Of a stretch of DNA of 50,013 nt, positions 23,497 through 31,423 are shown in pieces. A program made the position numbers and the translations under genes. Below the pieces are notes generated by a model. It was not told the origin of the DNA. It did not search any database and saw only the letters and a list, made by a program, of their open reading frames with translations. Origin of the DNA: DATBGS01 sp036557885. GTDB lineage: Bacteria > Chloroflexota > Ktedonobacteria > Ktedonobacterales > DATBGS01. Numbering within the stretch: position 1 is the stretch's first letter; every line of letters starts with the position of its first letter. The stretch is from contig DATBGS010000076.1 of NCBI GenBank assembly GCA_036557885.1, forward strand, positions 1 through 50,013. Direction: 5' to 3'.

Positions 23497-23943
23497 TTGA
23501 AGTGCGAACCGCTTACCTGGAAGCATGCCTGGTCAGCCTTGCTGGTAGCGCGTTCAGAGTATGTGCGAGGTGGGGATTTGGGAGCAAAGAAAACCGCCAT
23601 CCTGGTCGTTCTCCTGGACCTGATGATGCCGAAACGCAACGGCTTTGAAGCCGAAGCCTGCGAGCGTATGCGGCGCTTCTCTGCCGCGCCCATCATGGTA
23701 TTGACCGCTCTTGATCGGGTAGAAGAGAAGGCGTGCGCCTTTGATCTGGGCGCAGATGATTACCTCACCAAGCCCTTTAACCCCATTGAATTGTTAGCAC
23801 GTGTCCCGGTTGTTAGCATGTGTCCGGGCCGCGCTGCGCCGTTCACAGATGAGCAAGTATGCGCAGGGCTATTTGCTGAAATCCAAACTGACCCCTGGGC
23901 GTCTGCGGATAGACCCCTCTCGCCTCTTGTGATTGGCTTGTGA
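23497..23943 (+). pseudogene. Decayed response-regulator receiver domain
   Basis: The open frame contains an unmistakable receiver core: LDLMMPKRNGFEAEACERMR with the phospho-acceptor Asp, APIMVLTALD with the switch Thr, and GADDYLTKPFNPIELLARV with the conserved Lys. The N-terminal half of the fold is not recognisable and there is no DNA-binding domain. A GAAGCC tandem duplication inserts two residues after GFE. A 19-bp tandem duplication at 23791-23828 shifts the frame; removing one copy restores LLARVRAALRRSQMSKYAQG and about 20 more sensible residues to a stop at 23932. It is probably a remnant of an OmpR-type regulator. Confidence 0.8.
23791..23828. repeat. 19-bp tandem duplication that frameshifts the receiver remnant
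   Basis: Copies TTGTTAGCACGTGTCCCGG (23791-23809) and TTGTTAGCATGTGTCCGGG (23810-23828) differ at two positions. 19 is not a multiple of three, so the duplication breaks the reading frame. Confidence 0.85.
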
Positions 23944-23976
23944 CAGCCCGCTCGCGCGCTTGTGATCAAATTGTGA
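23926..23976 (+). promoter_or_regulatory. Four TTGTGA boxes phased at 11 bp (OmpR/PhoB-type binding array)
   Basis: CTTGTGA starts at 23926, 23937 and 23959, and ATTGTGA at 23970. Spacings are 11, 22 and 11 bp, i.e. one empty register. Direct heptamers repeated every helical turn are the binding architecture of OmpR/PhoB-family regulators. The array lies 82 nt upstream of the first polysaccharide gene, and an OmpR-type regulator is encoded at 27171. Confidence 0.65.
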
Positions 23977-24057
23977 TTTTCACTCGCGCCTGTCATCGTT
24001 GGTTGAGGTAGAGAATTTCTCGGTTGTTGGTGTTGTGCTTAAGTAGAGGGATGTGTG

Positions 24058-25173
24058 ATGATGGAACCAATGCGTAGTACCACTGCCGCCCTGGAAAATG
24101 GGGCAGCAACCTCTCCCGCCCTGGATAGTGGGGCAGCAACTCCCCCCGATGTAGCCATTTCGGATAAACCGCTCCAGTTTGGCGTCATTGGCTATGGCTA
24201 TTGGGGGCCGCAGCTTGTGCGTAATCTGGGGAGTTTGAAGAATAGCTCCGTTGAGTATATTGCCGACCTGGATGATGGGCAACTGACGCGCGCCCACACC
24301 CATCACCGGCATACCCACCTGACGCGCGCTACCTCGGACCTGTTTGAGAGCGATATTGATGGGGTGGTGATTGCGACTCCTGTCCACACGCATTATAAGC
24401 TGGCGCGCGCCGCCCTGCTGGCGGGCAAGCATGTCATGGTGGAAAAACCGCTGGCGGCCAGGACAAGTGAGGTGGAAGAACTGGCAAAGCTGGCCGAGGA
24501 GTGCCAGCGCGTGTTGATGGTTGGCTATACCTTCCTCTATCACACGGCGGTACGCGAGTTGCGGCGTATCATCACCGCTGGTCAATTAGGCAAACTCTAT
24601 TACATTGATGCGCAGCGGCTGAATCTTGGCCTCTTTCGCCAGGATGTGAATGTCGTGTGGGACCTGGCGCCCCATGACCTTTCTATTTTACGTTACTTGC
24701 TTGACGCTGATCCTGTGGCTGTGCGGGCCAATGGAGCCGCGCATATTCAGCGCAGCATCCAGGATGTGACCTATATTCACATGACCTATGCCAGCGGTTT
24801 AATTGCTCATTTGCAAGTCAGCTGGCTGCATCCTCTAAAAGTTCGCCGTCTGACGGTGGTAGGCGATCAGAAAATGGCGGTCTATGATGATGTCAATCCT
24901 GACGAAAAAATTCGCATCTACAACAAGGGCGTAGATCGCCCGGAGCCGACCACCACCTTTGAAGCCTTCCAGCTCTCTTATCGCTCAGGCGAGACGACAG
25001 CGCCTGCCATTGGCTGGAGGGAACCGCTGCTGGTTGAATGCGAACATTTTGCCGAATGTATCCGCACGGGGCAACAACCGCTGACCGACGCATACTGGAG
25101 CCTGCCCGTGACCAGGACGCTTGAAGCGATTCAGCACTCGCTGGAGCAGTATGGGAAAGAGGTGGCGGTATGA
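24058..25173 (+). CDS. Gfo/Idh/MocA-family dehydrogenase (WlbA/WbpB-like)
   Basis: About 371 aa. A low-complexity N-terminal tail (two 10-residue repeats ALENGAATSP / ALDSGAATPP from a 30-bp duplication) precedes the Rossmann fold FGVIGYGYWGPQLVRNL. ATPVHTHYKLARAAL and HVMVEKPLA carry the catalytic EKP Lys, and the C-terminal substrate domain has VVWDLAPHDLSIL. By family and by its two downstream neighbours it probably oxidises C3 of a nucleotide sugar such as UDP-GlcNAc(A). Start: GAGGG lies 7 nt before ATG 24058. It overlaps the acetyltransferase start as ATGA. Confidence 0.88.
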   Translation: MMEPMRSTTAALENGAATSPALDSGAATPPDVAISDKPLQFGVIGYGYWGPQLVRNLGSLKNSSVEYIADLDDGQLTRAHTHHRHTHLTRATSDLFESDIDGVVIATPVHTHYKLARAALLAGKHVMVEKPLAARTSEVEELAKLAEECQRVLMVGYTFLYHTAVRELRRIITAGQLGKLYYIDAQRLNLGLFRQDVNVVWDLAPHDLSILRYLLDADPVAVRANGAAHIQRSIQDVTYIHMTYASGLIAHLQVSWLHPLKVRRLTVVGDQKMAVYDDVNPDEKIRIYNKGVDRPEPTTTFEAFQLSYRSGETTAPAIGWREPLLVECEHFAECIRTGQQPLTDAYWSLPVTRTLEAIQHSLEQYGKEVAV

Positions 25174-25874
25174 CCGAGCCGTTGGGCGCTCAGACTGACG
25201 TGGCATGGGCGCTGGCTCCTGGGGCCGCCGGGTTTGTGCAGATGGGCGAGCCAGAGGAAGTGGGGCCGTATGTGCTCGTTGGGCAGCGCCCGCGCCGCAA
25301 GGTGGAGCGCCTGGGGCTTGCGCTGGGGGCAGGCGCCCAGCTTGGTTCGGGGACGGTGCTCTATCTGGGCAGCAGCATTGGCGCTCGTCTGAAAACCGGC
25401 CATCACGTCGTCATCCGTGAAGAAAACGTGCTGGGCGACGATGTGAGCATCTGGAGCAATTCGGTGATTGATTATGGGTGTCAGATTGGCAGCCGGGTCA
25501 AAATCCACACCAATGTGTATATTGCCCAGTTCAGCATACTGGAAGATGACGTGTTTATCGCGCCTGGGGTGAGCTTTGCCAATGACATCCACCCCGGCTG
25601 CCCGATGTCCGGGCCATGTATGAAGGGGCCGACGCTGAAGAAGGGCGCGCAGATTGGCGTCAACGTGACCATCGTCCCCTATGTGGTGATTGGCGAGCAC
25701 GCGCTGATTGGGGCGGGCAGTGTGGTGACGCGCAGCATTCCTGACCGCGCCGTTGCCTATGGCAACCCGGCGCGTGTGGTGGGGACCATTGATCAACTGA
25801 CCTGTAGCAAAGGCTTTTTGGAGCGTCCCTATACCCACTTGCGCCCGCGTGACCGGCGTGAGGCAGCCCAATAA
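25170..25874 (+). CDS. Left-handed beta-helix N-acetyltransferase (WbpD-like)
   Basis: 234 aa of hexapeptide repeats: LGDDVSIWSNSVIDYG, CQIGSRVKIHTNVYI, EDDVFIAPGVSFAND, then the PTLKKGAQIGVNVTIVPYVV block and AYGNPARVVG, as in nucleotide-sugar N-acetyltransferases. A less regular N-terminal ~50 residues precedes the helix. It is sandwiched between the oxidoreductase and the aminotransferase, so it should acetylate the amine made by the latter. AcCoA is the expected donor. Confidence 0.85.
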   Translation: MTEPLGAQTDVAWALAPGAAGFVQMGEPEEVGPYVLVGQRPRRKVERLGLALGAGAQLGSGTVLYLGSSIGARLKTGHHVVIREENVLGDDVSIWSNSVIDYGCQIGSRVKIHTNVYIAQFSILEDDVFIAPGVSFANDIHPGCPMSGPCMKGPTLKKGAQIGVNVTIVPYVVIGEHALIGAGSVVTRSIPDRAVAYGNPARVVGTIDQLTCSKGFLERPYTHLRPRDRREAAQ

Positions 25875-25904
25875 AAGGAGGTTGGCTTTCGGGGTTCTTG
25901 CTTG

Positions 25905-25930
25905 TGTTGTAATCCACTGTTGTAATCCAC
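25905..25930. repeat. Perfect 13-bp tandem repeat TGTTGTAATCCAC
   Basis: Two abutting copies (25905-25917, 25918-25930) in the gap before the aminotransferase gene. A recent slippage duplication is as likely as a binding site. Confidence 0.6.
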
Positions 25931-25967
25931 CTGATTGGCCGGTTGGTATGTTCGTGGGGGATGGTGT

Positions 25968-27083
25968 ATGAAACGGGAAATTAAATTAGTTGATTTGCAA
26001 CGGCAATATCAAAGCATCCGCGAAGAAGTGCTGGCGGCGATTGATGCCTCTTTGAGCGGGATGGAATTGTTTCTTGGCCCAAATGTGCGCGCTTTTGAGC
26101 GCGAGTTTGCCGATTACTGTGGCAGCGCTGAGGGGATCGGGGTTGGCTCAGGGACGGACGCGCTGTATCTGGCGCTGCGCGCCTGCGACATCGGCCCTGG
26201 CGATGAAGTGATCACGGTGTCCAATTCGTTTTTTGCGACGGTTGAGGCGATTGTGATGGCCGGGGCCACGCCGGTGTTTGTGGACGTGGAAGAAGCCACC
26301 GCCACGATGGACCCGGAGTTGGTGGAGGCCGCCATTACCCCACGCACCCGCGCCTTGATGCCGGTGCATCTGTTTGGGCAGGCGACAGATATGAACCCGC
26401 TGCTGGCAATTGCGCAGAAACATGGGCTGCGCGTGATCGAGGACGCATCCCAGGCGCAGGGGGCGCGCTATAACGGGCGTGTGGTGGGGACGCTGGGCGA
26501 TATTGGCGCCTTTAGCCTGTATTACAGCAAGAATCTGGGCGGCTATGGGGAAGCCGGGATTATGACGACCAATGACCCGCAGCTGGCCGAGCGGATTCGG
26601 ATGCTGCGCGATCATGGCTCTCGCCAGCGCTATCATCACGAGTTGATTGGCATGAACAGCCGCCTGGATGAATTGCAAGCGGCGATCTTACGCATCAAGC
26701 TGCGGCGCCTGGAAGAGTGGAATCAGCAGCGGCGCGCGCATGCCAGGGCGTATACGGCCAGGCTCCAGGGGGCGGTGGCGACTCCGTTTGAGCGAGCGGA
26801 TTCTGAGCATATCTTTTATGTCTATGTGATTCAGACCGATGCCCGCGATGCGCTGCGCGAATCGCTCGCGGCTCAAGGCATCCAGACGGGGATTCATTAT
26901 CCTGTGCCTCTGCATCTTCAGCCCGCCTGCGCCCCGTTTGCTCCGCCCAAAGGCGCCTTGCCTGTGACCGAGCGCCTGGCCGGGCGCATTCTCTCGCTTC
27001 CTATGTTCCCTGAACTCACGCTTGATGAGATTGATTGGGTCTGTGAGGGTGTACGAAATCGGGTTTCGCTGGGGATGGCGTAG
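25968..27083 (+). CDS. DegT/DnrJ/EryC1 sugar aminotransferase (WbpE-like)
   Basis: About 371 aa fold type I PLP enzyme. GVGSGTDALYLALRAC is the phosphate-binding region, VIEDASQAQGARY has the pyridine-N Asp, and GAFSLYYSKNLGGYGEAG has the PLP Lys. NSRLDELQAAILRIKL and GIHYPVPLHLQPA are typical for sugar 3- or 4-aminotransferases. ATG 25968 follows a GGGGG stretch; an in-frame ATG at 25968 fits the family N-terminus KLVDLQRQY better than 25935. With the two preceding genes it would make a 3-acetamido (possibly 2,3-diacetamido) nucleotide sugar. Confidence 0.92.
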   Translation: MKREIKLVDLQRQYQSIREEVLAAIDASLSGMELFLGPNVRAFEREFADYCGSAEGIGVGSGTDALYLALRACDIGPGDEVITVSNSFFATVEAIVMAGATPVFVDVEEATATMDPELVEAAITPRTRALMPVHLFGQATDMNPLLAIAQKHGLRVIEDASQAQGARYNGRVVGTLGDIGAFSLYYSKNLGGYGEAGIMTTNDPQLAERIRMLRDHGSRQRYHHELIGMNSRLDELQAAILRIKLRRLEEWNQQRRAHARAYTARLQGAVATPFERADSEHIFYVYVIQTDARDALRESLAAQGIQTGIHYPVPLHLQPACAPFAPPKGALPVTERLAGRILSLPMFPELTLDEIDWVCEGVRNRVSLGMA

Positions 27084-27170
27084 CGTTCTGGTACCTGGTG
27101 TGAGGGTGCTCTGTGTTGTGTTGGTGGAGCAGGAGGCTCACCTCTTTTTAAAAGATGGGAGCGATGATCT

Positions 27171-27884
27171 ATGAAAATCTTGATTGCTGACCCTGACCGC
27201 GACCTGGTTGAAATGTTGACGGGCTGGCTCAAGTCGCTGGGCTATGAGGTCACGCGCGCTTTTAATGCGGACCGCGCGAAGCATGAGTGGACCACTCAAC
27301 AACCCGATCTGGTCATTCTGGACCCGGCGTTGAAAGATATGGATGGCCTGGCGCTGTGCCGCGAGATGCGCAGCAAGCACGATGCGCTGGTGCTGGTCTT
27401 GAGCGATGGGCATGATGTCCACGAGGAGGTACGCTGCCTGGAGTCTGGGGCGGATGATTATCTGCGCAAGCCGTTCTATCCCTCGCATTTGCTGGCGCGC
27501 ATTCGCGCGGTGAGCAGGCGGGCGAGGTCTTCCCTGGCTCAGCGCCCACCTTCAACCGTGACCGTCGGCCCAATCTTTATGGATTCGCTGCATAATCAGG
27601 TGCGGGTGCATGGAAAAACGGTGCGCCTGACGCCAACGGAGAGCAAACTGCTGCATTTGCTGGCGATTAATGCGGATGATGTCTGCACTTCCAGCCAGAT
27701 TGTGACCTATGTCTGGGGCTACGATGGCGATGCCGATGCCTGCTTGATTAAAGCGCATATCCGCCATTTGCGCCAGAAGATCGAGCCAGACCCAGGCAAA
27801 CCGCGTTTTATTGTGACGGTGCCAGGCGTTGGGTATAGCCTGGTGCGTGTGGAGGCCGGGCTGCTTCAGATGAAACGCGCCTGA
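27171..27884 (+). CDS. OmpR/PhoB-family response regulator
   Basis: 237 aa. Receiver at 1-120: phospho-acceptor Asp in LVILDPALKDMDG, Lys in GADDYLRKPF. The usual acidic pair after the first strand reads IADPDRD, so one Asp is Pro. Winged-helix output domain at ~135-230: VRLTPTESKLLHLLAINA, VWGYDGDADACLIKAHIRHLR and FIVTVPGVGYSL. No histidine kinase is encoded in the window. It follows the sugar genes and is a candidate reader of the phased TTGTGA boxes at 23926-23976. Confidence 0.92.
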   Translation: MKILIADPDRDLVEMLTGWLKSLGYEVTRAFNADRAKHEWTTQQPDLVILDPALKDMDGLALCREMRSKHDALVLVLSDGHDVHEEVRCLESGADDYLRKPFYPSHLLARIRAVSRRARSSLAQRPPSTVTVGPIFMDSLHNQVRVHGKTVRLTPTESKLLHLLAINADDVCTSSQIVTYVWGYDGDADACLIKAHIRHLRQKIEPDPGKPRFIVTVPGVGYSLVRVEAGLLQMKRA

Positions 27885-27922
27885 GCGAGCCTGAATACTG
27901 AATACAATACGCAGGCCGGGCT

Positions 27923-27987
27923 GCGCCACAGCAGCCAGACCAGGTACTCCAGTGCATGCACGGTACCTGGTCTGGCTGCTGTGGCGC
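27923..27987. terminator. Bidirectional hairpin with 25-bp arms between convergent genes
   Basis: Arms at 27923-27947 and 27963-27987 are perfect inverted copies (outer part GCGCCACAGCAGCC) around a 15-nt loop that itself holds TGCATGCA. It lies between the response regulator stop and the hydrolase stop. No U-run, so it is called by position and stem strength. Confidence 0.65.
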
Positions 27988-28001
27988 CTGTGGCGTGCCG
28001 C

Positions 28002-28979
28002 TTAGCGGGTCAGCGCCAGGCGCAGGGCTATGTTGGCCTGGACGACAGCGGCGCGCGGGGCGGGTGTTTCGGTGATGGCGTTGAGCAGCATAAAGTCATG
28101 GATGGTGCCCAGATAGCGGGTCGCGGTGACACGCACTCCGGCGCTCATTAGCTTGTGGGCATAGGCTTCGCCTTCGTCGCGCAGCACGTCGCATTCGTCG
28201 GTGATGACAAGCGCGGGCGGCAGCCCCCGGAGTTCTTCCAGCGAGGCGCGCAGCGGAGACGCGGTTGGCTGGCTGCGCGCCGAGGCATCGGGGGCGTAGC
28301 TGTCCCAGAACCAGCGCATCGCGTCGCGGGTGAGCCAGTAGCCGCCCGCGCCAAACTGCCGATAGGAGGGCGTATCCATGTTGGCATCTGTCACCGGGTA
28401 AAACATCGCCTGGAGTTTGATCTTTGGGCCGCCGCGCTGTTTGGCGAGCAGCGCGAGCGCCGCAACCAGATTGCCGCCGACGCTATCTCCGGCCAGGGCA
28501 AGGTGGGCGGCATCCAGGTTGTATGCGGCGCCTTCTTTGGCAATCCACTGCATCGCGGTGTAGCCCTGCTCAAGCGCGATAGGGTAGTGCGCTTCTGGCG
28601 AGCGCGTATACTCAACAAAAACGACGGCTGCCTGTGTGCCCATCGCCATCTCGCGGATGAGCCGATCATGCGTGGTTTTGTCACCCAGCACCCATCCGCC
28701 GCCATGCATGTAGAGCACTACCGGCAGCGCGCTGGTCACGCCCTGGGGCCGCACAATGCGCAGTGCTACCTCTCCCGTCGGACCTCCGCTGATGGTCCGG
28801 TCCTCCATCTCCGCAGGCAGCTTTTTTACGGGGATGTCTTGCGCCTTGACGAGCACTGCGCGGGCGTCGTCTGGTGAGAGGGTGTAGAGCGGTGGGCCGC
28901 CTTGCGCCTCCAAGGTCTGGAGAAAGGCGGCGGTGTCAGGGTCAAGGAACTGGAGTTGGGTGCTCTCGGCGGTACTCAT
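28002..28979 (-). CDS. HSL-type alpha/beta hydrolase (acetyl-hydrolase/lipase)
   Basis: 325 aa, hormone-sensitive-lipase family IV. Oxyanion motif VLYMHGGGWVLGD, nucleophile elbow ALAGDSVGGN with the catalytic Ser, acid in ITDECDVLRDEGEAYA and His in LGTIHDFM. AAAGGAG precedes the ATG by about 8 nt. Substrates are probably short acyl esters; it may be unrelated to the glycan genes around it, although deacylation of polysaccharide cannot be excluded. Confidence 0.92.
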   Translation of the reverse strand: MSTAESTQLQFLDPDTAAFLQTLEAQGGPPLYTLSPDDARAVLVKAQDIPVKKLPAEMEDRTISGGPTGEVALRIVRPQGVTSALPVVLYMHGGGWVLGDKTTHDRLIREMAMGTQAAVVFVEYTRSPEAHYPIALEQGYTAMQWIAKEGAAYNLDAAHLALAGDSVGGNLVAALALLAKQRGGPKIKLQAMFYPVTDANMDTPSYRQFGAGGYWLTRDAMRWFWDSYAPDASARSQPTASPLRASLEELRGLPPALVITDECDVLRDEGEAYAHKLMSAGVRVTATRYLGTIHDFMLLNAITETPAPRAAVVQANIALRLALTR

Positions 28980-29178
28980 TTCGTTGCTCCTTTCAGAGGC
29001 TCAGCATTTCACCAAAAGATGACCAGTGAAATGCAGGACAGGCAGCGCAAATGTAGGAGCCGTTGCAGAATATGTGCCTGAAAGGGGCCAGGTTGATGAG
29101 AGGGGGTAGCTGACAGCGGTTCTCAGGGGTCGCACACGGTACCCAGGGTCAGCGCAAGCCGCTGTGATTGCGCCGAGA

Positions 29179-29222
29179 CACAAAGCGGTGGGCGACCCTG
29201 CCAGGCCGCCCACCGCTTTGTG
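29179..29222. terminator. Hairpin after the sugar transferase gene
   Basis: CACAAAGCGGTGGGCG (29179-29194) and its perfect complement at 29207-29222 form a 16-bp stem with a 12-nt loop, 22 nt past the stop of the minus-strand sugar transferase. T-richness is on the plus-strand side only. Confidence 0.6.
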
Positions 29223-29243
29223 CGTTTCTTTTATGCTCCGCTG

Positions 29244-29915
29244 CTATGCCCCGCCGCGCGCAAAGACCATGACGGGCACAGTCAGCACGATCAGCTTGAG
29301 GTCTTCCAGGAGGGATTGACGCTGGAGATAGGCAATGTCCATCTCCACCATTTCATTGAACGGCACACAACTGCGTCCGTAGACCTGCCAGGGTCCGGTC
29401 AGGCCAGGTTTGCCGGAGAGTCGGAGCCAGGCATGCTGGCTATAGAGCCGGGTTTCGTATTCGATGGGTGGGCGCGGCCCCACCAGGCTCATCTCGCCGC
29501 GCAGGACATTGAAGAATTGGGGCAATTCGTCAATACTGGTTTTGCGGATAATGTGGCCTACACGGGTAATGCGCGGGTCGCGGTCCAGCTTGTACGCATT
29601 GGTTTCCGTCAGGGTATTGAGTTTTTCACCATTGATATAGCGCGTGATGTTCTCCTGATGGATATGGTCAGACCCATTTGCATACATTGAGCGAAATTTG
29701 TACATGGTGAATTCTTCCCCGTTCAGCCCCACGCGCTTTTGCCGGAAGAAGATAGGCCCTTCTGAGTCCAGGTGGATCGCTATCCCCACAATCACCACGA
29801 CCAGACAGAGCAGAGGCAGGATCAGCAGAGTGAACATCAGGTCCAGCAGGCGTTTTCCCCGCAGATACACCTGATTCGCAGACATAGTAGCCAATGGCGC
29901 GGTTTGCGTTGCCAC
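29244..29915 (-). CDS. Undecaprenyl-phosphate sugar phosphotransferase (initiating enzyme)
   Basis: About 223 aa, the short monotopic form of the WcaJ/PglC-like family. One hydrophobic membrane segment (MFTLLILPLLCLVVVIVGIA region), then the catalytic core: GPIFFRQKRVGLNGEEF, MYKFRSM, TRVGHIIRKTSIDELPQ with the Asp-Glu pair, and LRGEMSLVGPRPPIEYE. It transfers a sugar-1-phosphate to undecaprenyl phosphate and starts the repeat unit. The start is set at GTG 29915, with GGAGG 7 nt upstream, rather than TTG 29936. Confidence 0.9.
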   Translation of the reverse strand: MATQTAPLATMSANQVYLRGKRLLDLMFTLLILPLLCLVVVIVGIAIHLDSEGPIFFRQKRVGLNGEEFTMYKFRSMYANGSDHIHQENITRYINGEKLNTLTETNAYKLDRDPRITRVGHIIRKTSIDELPQFFNVLRGEMSLVGPRPPIEYETRLYSQHAWLRLSGKPGLTGPWQVYGRSCVPFNEMVEMDIAYLQRQSLLEDLKLIVLTVPVMVFARGGA

Positions 29916-30073
29916 AACAGCCCCTCCATTCCACAAACAGCAGGTTTAAAAGATCAAAAGAAAGGCGCAGAAAGCCACTCACTCAACAGAATAGCGGTTT
30001 TTGGTGTAGAACTGGTGTAAATTGGGAGAGAGATCCGGTGTACGTCTGCTTCAATAGGCGCGATTCCCTCCTT

Positions 30074-30093
30074 TTTGCGCATAGTTTGCGCAT
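30074..30093. repeat. Direct repeat TTTGCGCAT x2 at 11-bp period
   Basis: TTTGCGCAT at 30074-30082 and 30085-30093, exactly one helical turn apart, about 160 nt upstream of the sugar transferase start. The period fits tandem binding by one regulator, with two copies only. Confidence 0.45.
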
Positions 30094-30120
30094 TGGCAGT
30101 GATGTTCGGATGTGCCTGCT

Positions 30121-31167
30121 TTAGCCCAGGTGTTTATAGAGATACCCGCCCAGCGTTCCGGCCACCGGCAGCGGAAGCCGCCGCCAGGAGGAGGTGAGCA
30201 GGCGATATTTCCAGCTCTGCTCGGAGGTGGTGGCAAGTCCGGCCATCTGGGGAGAGTAATAGTAGGTGAGCGGCTCCAGTGTGGCTCCCCAGCGGCGTTT
30301 GAACTCCATCAGCCCCTCGTTGTCGCGCGCGGTGCGCCCCATATCCAGCGTTTGATAGCCCTGTGCGCAGCCCCAGGTGATGGCCTGCCACATCAGCAAA
30401 TTATTGGGCGCGAGCGCGAGTGAGCGCTCATCGGAGGCGCCATAGGCGTATCTGACGGTTGAACCGGCAGCCAGCAAGATCATGCTGGCGATCACTGCGC
30501 CCTCGTGCTCGGCCAGCAAGAGTTGCACCTGGCCGCTCTCAGCAAAGGCATCCCAGAGGCCAGAGAAGAAGCGCTGCGGCTGGGCGGGCATGCCGTGCTT
30601 TTTGCTGCGCGTTTGCAGGTGCAGCCGGTAGTAGTGGGCCATCTCTTCCCGGCGTTCTGCCAGGCGCACCGTAACGCCCAGACTCTGAGATTTCTTGATC
30701 TGCCGCTGGACGGGCTTGCGCAGCCCGGACCAGAGCGCGTCGGGGTCGGCCTGCAAGGGCAGCAGCCAGCGCACGTAGAGATTGCTTGCGGCAAAATCGC
30801 GGCGTTCTGCCAAGAGTGGATGGCTTCCGGTGCGCAGTTCGAGATAGCGCGCTTTCTGCTCGCGTGCCAGGCGCAGCGCCTGTTCAAGCAGCGCCTCCGC
30901 GCTGGCGTCGTCCTCGGCAATGAGGGGGCAGTGATCAGAAAATGGCAGCGAAACCACCCGCTTTCCGGTCAGCGGGCTGCGCAATATGCTGAGCGGGAGA
31001 AAGCCGGTGATCTGGCCGCTGGCATTGGTGGCGGTGAGTGTGGTGATGGTGTAGCCGTAGAGCCTGGAGATCAGTTCCATCCAGGCGGGTTGATAGGCAA
31101 ATGCTGCTTTCGCCTGCTCCTCCACACGAGCACTCAAACCAGAACCCAGCAGGGCTGTCTGAAGCAT
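30121..31167 (-). CDS. FemAB-like GNAT-fold acyl/aminoacyltransferase
   Basis: 348 aa with two GNAT-type halves as in FemA/FemX and the FemAB proteins found in exopolysaccharide loci. Visible signs are GFLPLSILRSPLTGKRVVSLP, then KPVQRQIKKSQSLGVTVRLA, LQTRSKKHGMPAQPQRFF, and DMGRTARDNEGLMEFKRRWG near the C-terminus. Relatives add amino acids to peptidoglycan from aminoacyl-tRNA; in glycan loci the acceptor is unknown. It is cytosolic, without a signal peptide. Confidence 0.85.
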   Translation of the reverse strand: MLQTALLGSGLSARVEEQAKAAFAYQPAWMELISRLYGYTITTLTATNASGQITGFLPLSILRSPLTGKRVVSLPFSDHCPLIAEDDASAEALLEQALRLAREQKARYLELRTGSHPLLAERRDFAASNLYVRWLLPLQADPDALWSGLRKPVQRQIKKSQSLGVTVRLAERREEMAHYYRLHLQTRSKKHGMPAQPQRFFSGLWDAFAESGQVQLLLAEHEGAVIASMILLAAGSTVRYAYGASDERSLALAPNNLLMWQAITWGCAQGYQTLDMGRTARDNEGLMEFKRRWGATLEPLTYYYSPQMAGLATTSEQSWKYRLLTSSWRRLPLPVAGTLGGYLYKHLG

Positions 31168-31423
31168 GAGTAATAACTTCTTTCTTTATAGACGGGCAGA
31201 GAGTATAAAAACTATCTTCACTCTATTAGACTATTGGAAGGTGGTGAACAGGTGCTTTTTGTGGTAAAGGAATGGGTCTATTGCCGCGAGAAAGTGGAAA
31301 ATTCCTCTACCTGATGAGTCGGCCTGGCCTGCGATCTCCACCCAGGCGCACCAACAACCGCAATCAGGTCGTCACCTGCCTATGCTACAGTGGCGGCGAA
31401 TTATTCGGAGCGCCTGGAGCAAG

